The translations under genes and the position numbers were made by a program. Under the pieces are notes generated by a model that saw nothing but the letters and a program-made list of their open reading frames with translations, made no database searches and had not been told where the DNA came from. A stretch of 64,000 nucleotides of DNA, taken from contig KN834779.1 of NCBI GenBank assembly GCA_000827265.1, forward strand, positions 1-64,000. Direction: 5' to 3'. The stretch is from Collybiopsis luxurians FD-317 M1 (Eukaryota; Basidiomycota; Agaricomycetes; Agaricales; Omphalotaceae). Shown piece by piece: positions 1 through 11,286 of the stretch. Numbering within the stretch: position 1 is the first letter of the stretch; each line of letters starts with the position of its first letter.

Positions 1-284
1 AATAGATATCTTGAGTTAGCCGCATACTTAATCAATCAACAAGCTCATAACATACCGAAGACATTGGCACTAGTATGTATTCGTTATGTAATAGAGCAGG
101 GAGACAGCAGCAGAACTTACGAAGTCGCAGCTGCATCATGAATTGAGTATTTAAAAGCTAAATTGTAGGGGAAACGATTGCATGTATAATAAAATATCCC
201 GAAATCTATGTATTGAGTCACATTGACTTGGAGTAGCCATGCACGCTAATAAGCTTATCATTGATAGGGCATAAATTAGTAACA
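1..284. other. AT-rich flank, no gene seen
   Basis: No coding stretch, RNA gene or repeat could be recognised here. In particular, the missing N-terminal exons of the monooxygenase further right (with their GxGxxG dinucleotide-binding motif) are not found in this stretch. Confidence 0.4.
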
Positions 285-720
285 CGCATGCTTGACGCAC
301 CGGTTATGCACTTGACGCACTTGACGCATTTGACGCACCGGGAAAAAAATTGACGCATTTGATTGGGCGTTCAGCGCCGATGCGTATACGCATTGATACG
401 CATCTGTATGCATTCAAACGCATCAGGGACAAGATGCGTCAAATGCGTTCAAGTCACACGAAAAAATGCGTGATGCGTATATGTTAAATTGAGTTAATTA
501 ATGTTTTTTTACCTTCAATTTCAAGAAATATATCCAAAGAATTGGTTATAATTGTAGTTAATCATTTGATTGTATAATAATTACGACGACATACAAGGTA
601 ACATTGGTAAAAAAACATATTTAATCAGCTTTGATAAAAATCAATTGACGCACATACGCATACGCATACGCATACGCACATACGCACCGTAAAACGCGTG
701 ACGCACCGGCGAGACGCATA
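285..720. repeat. Cluster of TGACGCA / TGCGTCA motifs, probable transposon subterminal repeats
   Basis: The heptamer-like word TGACGCA, or its complement, recurs many times in two blocks (about 290-480 and 645-720), separated by AT-rich DNA. The first block holds both orientations: TTGACGCATTTGACGCA near 320-360 and its near complement ATGCGTCAAATGCGTTCAAG near 434-453. The second block carries a run of ATACGC units followed by GTGACGCACCGG. Both outer edges show GACGCACCGG. The cluster lies exactly where the monooxygenase loses its 5' exons. I infer a short non-autonomous element or a transposon remnant. No clean terminal inverted repeat with a target duplication could be established. Confidence 0.5.
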
Positions 721-749
721 ATTCTACCTACCGCACATATTTACGATTG

Positions 750-2182
750 CTATCTCACCAAATTATTTGAACAGGACTTTGATGCCGTCGTAGTAGCCTC
801 AGGACGTTACGGCGCGCCTAATATTCCTCGAATTTCAGGCATTGAAGAGTGGGCGAACCTTTATCCAAAACTTCTTACACACTCTCGCCAGTATAGATAT
901 CCTGAGGAATTCACTAATCAGACTGTGCTGGTCATCGGTGGTTCAATAAGTGGGACGGAGATTGCTCAAATGATCAGCGCAACGGCATCGAAGGTTTACT
1001 TAAGTATCAGAATATCGGGAGGTAGTAAGTTAATCGCCCTGTCTCCTCCTTCCGGTGGTATCGCTGCTTGACGATGATCTATCTGTCTAGCCTCCGCCCT
1101 GAACGAGGGAAGAAAGCAATACCTCTCTAGGGTGCCACAGAATGTATCTATCATTTCGGAGATCAAGACTTTTTACCCATTGCCTGATGTTGATGAGGGC
1201 CTTCGGGCTGGAGTCATTGAGCTAGTGGATGGCACAGTGAGTTCAAATTTGCATGAAGGTGTAATCTTAAAGTTAAATTGGATGGAAGATACTACACGGT
1301 TTTGATCGGATTATATTTGCTACTGGTAAGTTTCCATCTCAATGGCTTTCGTCCGCACCATTTACTAATCTGATGCAGGATACCGATACGCATTCCCTTT
1401 CCTCCCGCAATACCACAATGCTTCCCTTCATCCCAACGAGACGATCCCAATCGAAAGTGGGAAGCCTCAGCCCCTTGTTACGGACGGATCACATATCAGA
1501 AGCTTGCATCTAGATATATTCTATATTGAGGAACCAACGATCGGTTTCATAAATGGTGAGCACGTCCATGTTTGCGTGTAACACTCATTAACGCTGGACC
1601 GCCACAGTCAATACCGGTACTGAAATCTTTTCATTCTCCGAATATACCTCTTCTGCTCTTGCCAAAGTCTGGGCGGGTCAGGCGAAAATAATGTCAACGA
1701 AGAACATGTGGGCATTGCATTGGGACAGAGTGAAAGAAGCGGGAGGTCGGTATGGAAAGGAATTTTTGCTCTTGGGAAAAGAAAGGGAGAATGGTGAGTT
1801 AAGAATTATGAGAGCTTAATCTATTGTTTATCGTCCCAATAGCTAGGATTCGATATCTGGTTGGCTGGCTCAATCAGGAGGCTGTTGAATATGGCGGTCA
1901 TCAGGTGGGTAATCGGCCCTTTGATGAATGTAAAGCTTAATGCTAATGCCTGAAATCATTCACAGCTTATCGCTCCTGCAGAAAAGTGAGCCCTTTTCTC
2001 TTTCACGCTAAATATATTGATCGATTGTCAGCCGTTATGAGATTGTTCATATTTGGGCGATTGCTCAATTTCCTGCTTATTACAGCAATCATTCGAACTT
2101 CGCGACAAGCAGCTCCTTTGGCGAGTTTCAAGGGCAGCGGAAGTTTGTAGAAGCCTGGAGTTATATCAGGGATAATTGGTAA
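750..2182 (+). pseudogene. Flavin-containing monooxygenase, 5'-truncated
   Basis: The first readable exon, from about 763, encodes FDAVVVASGRYGAPNIPRI, then TVLVIGGSISGTEIAQMI near 925-975. This is the central dinucleotide-binding GxGxSGxE-type motif of FMO-like NAD(P)H/FAD monooxygenases. Further exons give SRVPQNVSIISEIKTFYPLP, then the FATGYRYAFPFLPQY motif (1310-1410, matching the FMO FATGY signature), then a C-terminal part ending in AWSYIRDNW with a TAA stop at 2180-2182. Several 50-60 bp GT-AG introns are evident, for example ending at 1378. The N-terminal FAD-binding exon (GxGxxG) is absent, and the TGACGCA cluster sits at the breakpoint. The remaining frame is well conserved, so the loss looks recent. 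Substrate cannot be predicted. An undetected alternative first exon upstream of the window is possible but would need an unusually long intron. Confidence 0.75.
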
Positions 2183-2639
2183 TTTTGTGAGATGACGAAG
2201 GAAGAACACCAACTATGGAACTTGTACCGTACATCTGATTAACTTTTCATTTAATCTCTAGGCAGGTTCAATGCTTGCCAAACCATGCTGTGACTGCATT
2301 TTGGGCCAGGTAGTAAAATGTGGCGCAAGTATGTAGTACATATGTCTCTTACAGCAGATCACCCTCAAAGACTCTTATTGAAGTTTGTATGTCGCTGGTC
2401 AGCCGTGCGATCTCTTTGAATATTGGCGAATTATTTGGTCTGACAGTAACGAACTACTTCGAACGGATCTCAAGGGAATAGCACAACGTTACTGCATTTA
2501 AATTATCGATGGAGATTTACACGCTATGATGAATTTCCAATTTTCCATTTTTCCGGCTTAAGATCAGGGTTTGAGTAGCTGCAGGATCGGAGTTAGTGAT
2601 CCATCATCAAAACCGAGAAATGACTGAAAATTAAGCGAC

Positions 2640-3283
2640 TCACAACGAGTACTTTGGTTTTGTCGTATCTACATCCAATATCTCTCCACCGAAATCTCCA
2701 CCTTGCGAACCAGGAGGCTCCTTATGCAAAACAAACCCAGCACAATATTTTGGGGCGCACACTCCGCCCTCAACATTGAAGGTTATGATATACAGCCCGG
2801 ACTGGCGGAAAAAGGCAAAATTTTGGAAGGGAAAATCGTTCTGGAAAGTTAATTTACTTCCAGGCTTGCCGTTCAGTTTTGATATCGCAGCGGGGGTTAA
2901 GAACCGTTCGACGAGTTCTTTGGCGGCCTCATTGATTTTTTGTTGGTTTCCCCCGGTCCCCTCTGCCGGAAATTGGGGTTTGGAGTATTTTGCCTTGGCA
3001 GGTCCGTATTTCTGCAGCCAGTTTGGTAAGCTTGTGGCGAAACGTATTTTGAGGGGGTCTTTGGGCGTGTGAATCTCGACCATCTCATGGTCGTTGGGTC
3101 CCGTTCCGATAAGAGGGTCAGAATTAGATTTTTGTTTTGCCTAGAGCGTATGCAATAAGAATCGCCACAAGAAGGTTAAATTCTAATGATCATGCAGGGG
3201 CTCACCGGAGGAACAGGTGTCGCCCACACCGCAAAGAGACCCAGCAGAAGGAATCCGAGATATGCACTGGTAATGAATCGCAT
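2640..3283 (-). CDS. Small secreted protein of unknown function (192 aa)
   Basis: Two exons. Exon 1 (3206-3283) encodes MRFITSAYLGFLLLGLFAVW followed by ATPVPP, a clear signal peptide (basic start, hydrophobic core, Ala/Thr cleavage region). A phase-0 intron (GTGAGC to CTCTAG) joins exon 2 (2640-3140), which starts AKQKSNSDPLIGTG and ends KPKYSL with TGA at 2640-2642. The mature part is about 170 residues with few cysteines, a GxxxQQKINEAAKELVERF helix-like segment, and an aromatic-rich stretch (FPFQNFAFFRQSGLYIITF) in the second half. I do not recognise a family. Secretion is inferred from the signal peptide. The exon 1 start is chosen because it provides this peptide and an in-frame splice; the Met at 3083 would leave a leaderless shorter protein. 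Confidence 0.7.
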
Positions 3284-3841
3284 CGCGATGTCGAGGCTGA
3301 AGTTTTCTAACAAGACTTTTGAGCAAAGCTGAGACACGACCGAAGCGAGCTGAGTGACTGAACCAGCAGTACGCTCGTGGGGCTACAACTTGAGGGGGGA
3401 GGTCGTTTTATACTCTTCGATTTCTTGAGCCGGCTCCAGATACGACCGTGAAGGTACGCGCGATTTTAATTTCTCTGGCTTGATTGGGAAATCAACGAGC
3501 AATTTCCAATGTCGTCCCGAAGCAGACCAGAGCTCAGTAGCCAATGGACTGAGAGCTATTGGATCTTTGCATCAGCGCCAGTATAGGTAGGCTGAGGACC
3601 GCCACAGTTATGTGGCGCAAATTTTCTCCCTTTCTTGGCATCGGGAACCCTCACGGTCGTAAACTGATGTGGCGATATCGATGAAAGTTATTTACATTCG
3701 GGATACTTAATGAGATTATATGCCAGAAACCAAGAAACCACGCAAGCTTAGCCCGCCGAAAAACAATCTTGTCCATGAAATACACAAAAAAGGCGATACT
3801 CTCAAAGGAATGGCAAAAACAGCGATCCATGGATCGAAAAA
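3284..3841. other. Intergenic, nothing recognised
   Basis: Upstream region of the secreted protein and downstream of tRNA-Pro. No supported gene; short open frames on either strand lack recognisable features. Confidence 0.4.
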
Positions 3842-3937
3842 GGGCCTGACCGGGAATTGAACCCGGGACCTCGTCGAAAGATATTCCATGTCTGGCACCA
3901 CCCTAACAACGAATCATACTCCTAGACCATCAGGCCC
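3842..3937 (-). tRNA. tRNA-Pro (AGG), intron-containing
   Basis: On the minus strand the acceptor arms GGGCCTG and CAGGCCC pair perfectly. The D arm reads GGTCTAGGAGTATGATT and the T arm CCCGGGTTCAATTCCCGG. The anticodon stem CGTTG pairs with CGACG (one T-G pair). The loop TTAGGG is interrupted after position 37 by an intron of about 23 nt before the last loop base, the canonical position for nuclear tRNA introns. The anticodon AGG reads proline codons. Length without the intron is about 73 nt. Confidence 0.9.
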
Positions 3938-4283
3938 TAAAAATTCGAAGGATAAATGAATTATCTAAGTAGAGTCAAAGAAGCTCCAGCACAGTCCACC
4001 AAAATGTTTTTATCGCACGAGTAATACGTATTCCACGTGTTCGGCATCAGACAAAGCTACATACATACAGCAAAAAAAAAAAACTATCAACACTGTTTCT
4101 ATTGATGTCCCCGAGTATAGGCGGCGTATAATTTGGTCGTGTCCATTTCTTATCCTTTCATTTTCTATTCCTCTTTCACTTATCGTTCCGATTCCCATTT
4201 ATGCCTTTGCGCCTCACAAATAACTCCCGATACCAACCCTATCTATGTAATGGACGTGTATCGGTGCATCTATCGCGACTTCC

Positions 4284-6650
4284 TTAACCGACTTGATGAA
4301 CGGTCTTCAAGTGAGCTTCAGTGCCGTCGAGGGATTTCTTATAGCTATAAAGTGCATGCGTGGTCAAGAACGATGATTCCAGGGGAATACGACGGGAAAG
4401 CACGCACCTATGACCGAACGCCTTGGTGCCCTCCTTCCTAGCCTTCTTCAGTACTCGGGCCATAGCATCGAGACCTGTGGGAATAAGAAACGATCAGTCA
4501 ACATGAACAACTTGTCCAACCCGAAACTCGCTAGGATCTCAAGTCCGACCCAGGAAGAACGAAAAAGGAGGAAAACCAACCTTTATCCAAATCCGCCAAC
4601 GGCGGTCCGAAACTCAACCTGACGAAATGATGACAAGGAGAGTTGAAGAGGTTCCTTCGGTGCGAAGGGTTGATATCAAAGAAGATGCCAGGAATGACGA
4701 TAGTCTGTTCTTTCAACAGTTCCTCGAAGAACGTCTGCACAACGAGATAAGTAAGGGGAAGACGAACAGACGATGCCATATGCAAGACGAGCACTCACCA
4801 ACCCATTATTCAACGGCGCCGGCAGCTTCTCCAAATTCAACCATATATAAAACGTCGCATTTGGCGGAACATCCACATCCATACGAAGCTCCTTCAACCT
4901 CGCGAGCACATGGTCCCTCTTCATCTTGAAATGTTTCTGCAGCGCCACCCTCTCTTGGTACGCGCGCGCAGGGTCCAAAAGCGGGATCGCCGCCAACTGC
5001 AAGGGATGATTAGCCCCGCCGTCGAGGAACGAGCCGGATTGGGAGAGGGCGGTGATGAGGTTTCTGGGTCCGACGACCCAGCAGACACGCCAGCCGGGTA
5101 AGCGCCAGTTCTTGGTGAGTCCGTCGACAATGATGATGGCGTCTTGGTTGACGTCTTCGATGTATTCTGCGCTTGAGACGGCTTTGCCGATGTCCTTTTC
5201 GGAGTCGGGATAGATGTACCAGGAGTAGAACTGCGTAAGAGAGATAGAGGTCAGAGGTATGGGGAGAAATAGATTCAGACGAAAACGGACTGACCTCATC
5301 CAAAATGATAGTCGAACCCTCCCTTCCGAGAGCGACGAGTTCCTTTAGGTCATTACCTCTGGATAGGAGAGACAACATCAGTGTCTGGTAAAAAAAAAAG
5401 GATCAGTACACGCACTTGATAACTTGCCCGGTCGGGTTCCTCGGGTTCGAAGCCAGAATAACTGCCAGACCTTGGGTGGCGATATCTTTCTATATAGGTA
5501 TCTCACGTTAGCCGCCGATTGCAGCAGACATGAAAGAGCAGCAAACTTTGGTCTGTTGGATATCAAGGCGATACTTGTTCTGTTCATAATTTCGGGAGTG
5601 AACTTTCGTGAAACAGAAAAGTCATAGGAAGGCTTACGCTGGGGTCCAGTCTATGTAGCAAGCGTCAATAACGTTTTTCATTGAAAATCAGGGAAACTCA
5701 CGCAGTAGGAACAGGAACCAATCTCTTAAATGCGCTGAGGACTTGATCGTACGCGGTGTAGTCCGGGACTTGGTACGACTAGCGAAAGACAAACGTCAGC
5801 AAAGCACGCGGAACCAGAAGCGCGTCACTCACAGTATATACGTCACCGATGACCGCCGCTACTCTACTCAGTCCCGCCCTTCCACCAGGTACAATACAAA
5901 CGTTTTCATAGGTATATTGAGAAGCCTTGTTCTGGCGATAAGTATGATTGTAGAGATGAGCTACCGCTTCACGGAGGGCTATCGAGAAACAGGTGTTAAC
6001 GATGATCTATATCGATTGATAACACAATGCGTAAGACAAACCTTTAACACCGGTCGTGGGCGCGTACTCCAAACTGTCCTCTGGCATGGGGAGTGTGGTC
6101 GGACGAGAGGGAGCATTCGGGATCTCCCCAACCTCTGGCGCGCCTTGGCCCAAGTTGGCCCACTCGTGCTGGGCGGTGTAGGAGAACCCGTTGGCGATGG
6201 CACGTTCGGAACAGTAGATTACACCTGTAGAACCGGGATGTTCGATTCCAGGGACAGTCTCCTCTTCGGGATTGATGGTCTGCGGGAGAACACCTTTGGG
6301 TTGATGACCTGCGGCTTGACGGAAGATCTATGGAAGGGTGGGAGCGATATCAGCCGCTCGAGATTGATTCAACAGAACATCAGCACCTACCTGATGAGCC
6401 TCCGAGTCCTTTTCGTGTTTCATATTCCTCATCACATCCAAAACCTGGTCGAACGCGTGAGTAAACGATTTAGCACGGGGAAGGTGGAAGCCAGAGCCAG
6501 AATGACGCATAGCGAAAAACGAAAGAAGGGGGGAAGAGAGAAGAAAACGAGAGTTCTTTGGAGCCTTACCACGTCTTTAAACTTGGGCGTGCCAGGACGA
6601 GAGGTGAATGGGCTATTGGTTCCTGATCCTAATCCACCGTGTCCTGTCAT
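4284..6650 (-). CDS. PLP-dependent aminotransferase, class I/II (fold type I)
   Basis: Multi-exon gene beginning MTGHGGLGSGTNSPFTSRPG at 6650 and ending with TAA at 4284-4286. Conserved blocks in order: EWANLGQGAPEVGEIP (N-terminal substrate loop), ALREAVAHLYNHTYRQ, ENVCIVPGGRAGLSRV (PLP phosphate-binding region), ILASNPRNPTGQVI (the NPxNPTG motif), STIILDEFYSWYIYP (the LDE/Y motif), IIVDGLTKNWRLPGWRVCW (the lysine of TKN is the expected Schiff-base residue), and FVRLSFGPPLADLDKGLDAM near the C terminus (the arginine binds the substrate carboxylate). All key residues are present and at least eight short introns splice in frame, so the gene looks functional. It should transfer amino groups between an amino acid and a 2-oxo acid; the substrate is not predictable. 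The last few dozen residues after LKKARKEGTKAFG depend on my splice choice. Confidence 0.85.
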
Positions 6651-6840
6651 TTTTCTTGCTAGCTTCTATCGATATCGTCGATCTAGGAGCGTTAAACTCG
6701 TGTTGAAGGCAAATTACACGCAGGTGCAGCCTGTGGGTAGTTGTGGTTAAAGGTCAAGAGGGGATCGTGGGCTGTGCAGCACGATGTTGTCGACGTGTAT
6801 TGGTGCCATGGTGGCAACAATCATCATCAGATTCAGTAGA

Positions 6841-7093
6841 TTTTTAGCTCAGCTGAGCTATTTATGGCTCGTGGTCGACGCAATTTCATCTCCATCGGGT
6901 TATTTAGATCTCCAATGACGCACAGCGATAAATTGGTCCAGGGACAAGCTGTCAGTGTCAAGCAGCGTCTTCTCGAGAGTGCCAGATACCCCCCACTGAA
7001 GATTTCCAAGGTAAGAACTGAAAATTTCCAAGGATCGAGCGCCAGTCGCGAAGCCCGGCGAAAAGGATGCACCTTATAACTTAGAGCTAAAAA
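6841..7093. repeat. Possible short MITE-like element
   Basis: The segment starts TTTTTAGCTC and ends with its exact complement GAGCTAAAAA, giving 10-bp terminal inverted repeats 253 bp apart. The left end extends into a perfect 16-bp palindrome, TAGCTCAGCTGAGCTA (6845-6860). No convincing target-site duplication is visible because the right flank is poly-A. No coding capacity is supported. Confidence 0.3.
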
Positions 7094-8301
7094 AAAATAA
7101 GGTTACGGGTCGAAGCCGCAGAAGCCTTCTGCTCTACAACCTCAAACTCATGGCACACGCAGTGGACCCACTGGGAAGAGAAGCTTAATCCGGATTACCT
7201 GTAGATCCATCCTCGCTACCATGATCAACGATGACCTAGGTTCTGTCCAGGAGACGATGAGCATGAATGTCTATTCTAGGCTCTGAGCAAGGTCACCTCC
7301 ACGAGGAGTTCAAAATAAATATTCCGTTATCTACTCTTTCTAGATGCTCTTTCTAGATGCTACTGCGGAAGAGATTCAACTGGTCGCTGCCGAGCTGATG
7401 AATTAGCTAATCTTGGAGACGTATTTTTAGGTTTCTTTATTTGCGCATTATCCGCTGAAAGACTAAGGGCTTCTACGTACCAGATATCTCAGCTTCCCTG
7501 ATGCATCTCTTTCAAGTTGTCTAATCGTAGGTAGCCGGGGGGAACTCATTTATAGCCGAAGGAAAAGATATGTAAGGTATGCGGAGGGTTTCGATCATCT
7601 TCATAAAATTTATTTCCATAGGCTCTAAGTTGTGATGGGTACCGATGGGTTGTAACGAAAATTTTTGACCGACCTCAGATCCGCGAGGATCACAACCTTA
7701 AATGTCTCGACACGACAGAGCTGGACGGATAAACCGTAGCTGAACAAGCATACAGTGTATACTGCGCCAGGATTGGGACCCCAAGTTGGGCGTGTGTGCC
7801 CTAATGCTCACGCTTCTTGTTACACCCTTCATGACAACCACTCAAGAGAACAGGGCAAAGTACCCAAACACGCAATCATCGTGACTCGCACTTAGAAACA
7901 ATCTCACAAGAAAGGTATGGCACCGGGACAAGCCAGACGAAGCCAGGAGTTGAATTGGAGTTGACCGATTGATCGGTGAAGGTATGCACCATCCGCAAGG
8001 TGAGGCTCCCAAGGACTGACATGAGTAGTGAAGCATAACGGGAGGAGGCGCCAAATAACAGGTGTAAGATTACCAATCAAAGCAGGGAATCTGCCATAAA
8101 CTCGAATTCATGCACCGGTGGACTTACCCGGAAGAGAAGGTTTCACCTAATTTTCCTTTTCACTGCTAACCATGGCAATCATTGTCTTTGACAGTAAATA
8201 ATGAGTGCATATTACTTCATGCCTTAGTATGAGTTGGAGCAAGGCCATCTCTATTTATCTGACTACTTGTCATTGGCCCTGCCTATGAACATAAACTAAA
8301 A
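7094..8301. other. Intergenic, nothing recognised
   Basis: About 1.2 kb without a supported gene, RNA gene or repeat. Short frames exist but show no domain, splice pattern or homology to the other genes here. Confidence 0.4.
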
Positions 8302-9093
8302 TCACTGCTGAAAACATTTTGCCCAATCTTCCCCAAAGACACAGTTTTCAAATGAAAGTTGAGTGTATTCATTTTTAGAAATGATGCGAGTATTTTGTGG
8401 CTGAAAGAGATTCCGTCGGTATTGAGGTGGAATCCAGACAATTTCATGCGGGCACGGAGGGAAATATATCCGACCATCTGATGACAGATGCCAATTTCCA
8501 TTTGCTGAAATGACATTAGATAAAGTAAACAAAAATAAATGCAAATACACTTACATTCAACTTTGTTCCTAGTAGTGTTATCAACTTCAGGTTCTGATCA
8601 TAATTTAATGATGCAATATTATTCTGTTTGGCTAGGGAATAGCCTCTATGAACACCAGTAGTGACATCCCAAACCCTGACAGTTTCATCCCAAGAGCTGG
8701 AACTTCTGAAGCAGCTCAAGCGGAGCCAGAAGCAATCTGTGTCCTATCAGGAGAGAAGGCAATTGATTGAATCCAATCATCATGACTAAACAAGGGATCT
8801 CCTATTTGAACTCCAGCAGTGGTATACCAGATCTGGATGGTCTTGTCATATGGTGCAGAACCAATCCTAGTGACATCAGAGGAATAAGCCACTGAATGAA
8901 CTACAGATGTATGGCCCTGTAAGGGATCACCTATTTGGATCCTTGTAGCAGCATCCCAAATTCTTACTGTATTATCCCAAGAGCCAGAAGCAACACTGGT
9001 GCCATCAGGGGAAATGCAATTGATGCAATTGCTCCATTAAGATTAGAAACACTAAGATTTCCTACCTGGGCACCAGTGATCGCATCGTGGGAG
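8302..9093 (-). pseudogene. NACHT-WD40 (NLR) gene fragment: last WD40 repeats plus C-terminal domain
   Basis: The C-terminal exon (8302-8520) reads NWHLSSDGRIYFPPCPHEIV and then WIPPQYRRNLF ... FGEDWAKCFQQ. This is the same C-terminal domain found at 15.3 kb and 34.5 kb. Upstream (8640-9090) are WD40 repeat remnants of the same family, including SSSWDETVRVWDVTTG. Frames are broken around 8720-8760 and again near 9010, and the gene stops at about 9093, where CACTA transposase sequence begins. No NACHT region is present. I infer an old, truncated member of the NLR family amplified further right, cut off by the transposon junction. Confidence 0.75.
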
Positions 9094-10826
9094 AATATAA
9101 TTATCTGGCTTTGCGAGTACTCGGTAATATATTCCAGATCCATGTTTGTGTCGCCCAGTCAACCCGCACCAGAATCTACAGCCCTGCTTCCCTGAATGGC
9201 CAACAAATCCACTGAAATGTTCCATTCTAGGACCATCAGTGCAAGCAAATACAATGAAAAGATGTGTCATGTATTGCTCCCTTCGGTAGGCATCCCAGAC
9301 TGGGATACCGCCAGCCTTGTTGACCGCCTCAACATGATGAAGAGAAGGGAAGAGAAAAGATTCATGAATCTTGGGAGGATTCGGACCAGGTACAATACCA
9401 GCAGGAATGATGTGTTTTTGGTATAACGTCAATCTCGAGAAATACTGATGAGAATCCAGATGAAGACCCAGCAATCTGACATCTTCAATTTGTACGGCTG
9501 TGCGCCATCAAATGAAAACATCAGGACGGTATCAGTATCTGTGATCAGTCCTTTCTTCATCGCCTCCAAAACATCTGTACCACAGCAGATATCATTGATC
9601 TCATCAACATAACCTTTTCCATCATACTCCTGGAGAAGATCTGGCATACGAGAGTGAAGATAGTCCAACTCCTTCGCAGATTCTTCATTCCATTTTCGTG
9701 CTTGGATCTGTGGAGCAATTGGAATAGTATAAAACTTTTGGTGGTAGTTTCCTTTCTCATCATAATGACGTTCGCCACACTGTGTACACTGCTCCAGATT
9801 TTTAAGAGGGCCTGTGTAAGCCATGCAAGAGTTGGGGCACATATCGCAAAGGATAGGCTGGATACCGCTAAGATTTTTCACTTCTTTTTCAATACGGTAG
9901 TGTGAATACAATTTAGAATCAGGATAAGCATTGTGGACAGCACTGATATTGGCTGTATATGATTCGTCGGAGGAATATGTATCCTGCTGTGCAATAAACA
10001 TTTTGAGGCACATAAGAAGGTCATGGTCTCTAACAGGGTCAAGATCTAGAGGATGCTGATCAGGATTCAAAAGGTCTTGGAGTGATTGAGCATCCAAGTC
10101 GCCGTTGTCAAGTGATGCATTCTGTAGTGCTCGGATGAATTCCTGGGCTGTCCGGATGACCTCTATTTCTGATAATACAGGCTCAGCATTGCTAGATGGA
10201 GGTAGATTTTCGGGAGGAGAAGGAGGAGGAGGATTTTTGGGAGGAGGAGGAGGAGGCATGTTCGAGTGAGGCGATAGACGCTGCAGTCTTGGATTGTCTT
10301 CCTGGTGATATGGTGGATTTCCAGAGGGAATAGAAGGCCCAGGCTGTCTTTCCTGCTGCTGCCCTGACCTATCTAAGTGCTGGAAGGAGGGACCTGCATT
10401 GCTCTCCCTTTCATCAATGATCTAGATTTCATTAAATAAATTATACCATAACATAAGAGGTAGGAGATGCACCTGGTGGATTTCTTGAGCTCCAGATTCT
10501 AATCAACATCCCTTAGAATTCCTCGCAGCTTCATTTGTATCTGAGAATGACGGTGCCGTGTGATATGGCTTGTGACTGTACCAGGTATTTCTGGATACCT
10601 CCTTTGATGTTTTACAGTAGCGTGCACAATCACAATAGTATTTCATGAAAGGAAAAGTTATACTGTTGTGAAATAGAGTATGGGAATAAGCTGAACAAAC
10701 ATCAAGTAGAAATTGAGTAGAGAGAAGTTCAGCTGAACCGAATTTGGTGTCAACTCGCTGACATGTCAACTGATGCCGTGAAAAGCCAAGTTCACCACTT
10801 TCATTAATGAAATTAAAGAAATTCAT
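9065..10826 (-). mobile_element. CACTA (En/Spm) transposase relic, Tnp2-like
   Basis: Reading leftward, the N-terminal zinc-binding part appears at 10640-10500 (YYCDCARYCKTSKEVSRNTW and then YSHKPYH). A proline-rich stretch and acidic spacer follow (10259-9950). Next comes the Tnp2 core: PILCDMCPNSCMAYTG with TQCGERHY (9780-9850), MFSFDGAQPYKLKMSDCWVF (9470-9530), IIPAGIVPGPNPPKIHESFL, and FIVFACTDGPRMEHFSGFVG with GCRFWCGLTGRHK (9150-9270). These are hallmarks of basidiomycete Tnp2/CACTA transposases. The frame is broken in several places (for example near 10500 and 9470), and the C-terminal half is missing: the protein runs into WD40 sequence at about 9093. No CACTA terminal repeats were found. 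The element is dead, and its junction with the NLR fragment is a rearrangement or partial deletion rather than a clean insertion. Confidence 0.85.
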
Positions 10827-11220
10827 CTTTTTAACACGGATGTCTTAACTGTTTTCATGAGTTGAGCATACTAAATAAGTTGGTTGAAATAAATGAGTTT
10901 ACATGACCAGGCCCTGACCCGATCCAGCGACATCCGAAATTGATCTGACTCGCTCCGACCCGTTCTGGCTCTGGGACGATCATCGGATCAAAATTCTAGC
11001 AGACAAAGCTTGGGCGCTTATTGCGAATTCGAGCTTTGACCGCAACGTTTACGATGTCATATTTCGGACCGGTGCTGCTCGACTTACCCTCACGACAGTG
11101 AACCTTATCGTCCCTAAGCGTTCCTCAGTTACGCACGTACCCGGATTCCAGCAAGAGCTTGGAGTGGATTCAGCTGAACGACGAAATTGAATATACTCCA
11201 GTCATATGATAGTTCTTTGC
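10827..11220. other. Intergenic, BTB upstream region
   Basis: No gene seen. The stretch at 10905-10980 contains several GACC/CTGACCC words reminiscent of the GGGTCAGG subterminal repeats of the MITE at 33.3 kb, but too diverged to assign. Confidence 0.35.
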
Positions 11221-11230
11221 TATATAAAAG
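11221..11230 (+). promoter_or_regulatory. TATA box of the BTB gene
   Basis: TATATAAAAG lies 57 bp before the ATG at 11287, followed by a pyrimidine-rich stretch, as is common for basidiomycete promoters. Confidence 0.55.
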
Positions 11231-11286
11231 TCGGTCTCAAGCCTTGTCATCCTTCTGATCCCTCACTCCAACCTCCCGCTCGAACC

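Noticed and set aside
290..720. TGACGCA as CREB/AP-1-like regulatory sites
   Set aside because: The density, both orientations and position at a gene truncation fit transposon subterminal repeats better than a promoter.
6833..7079. Short overlapping frames on both strands as a small gene
   Set aside because: They lie within a segment bounded by inverted repeats and show no domain or splice structure.
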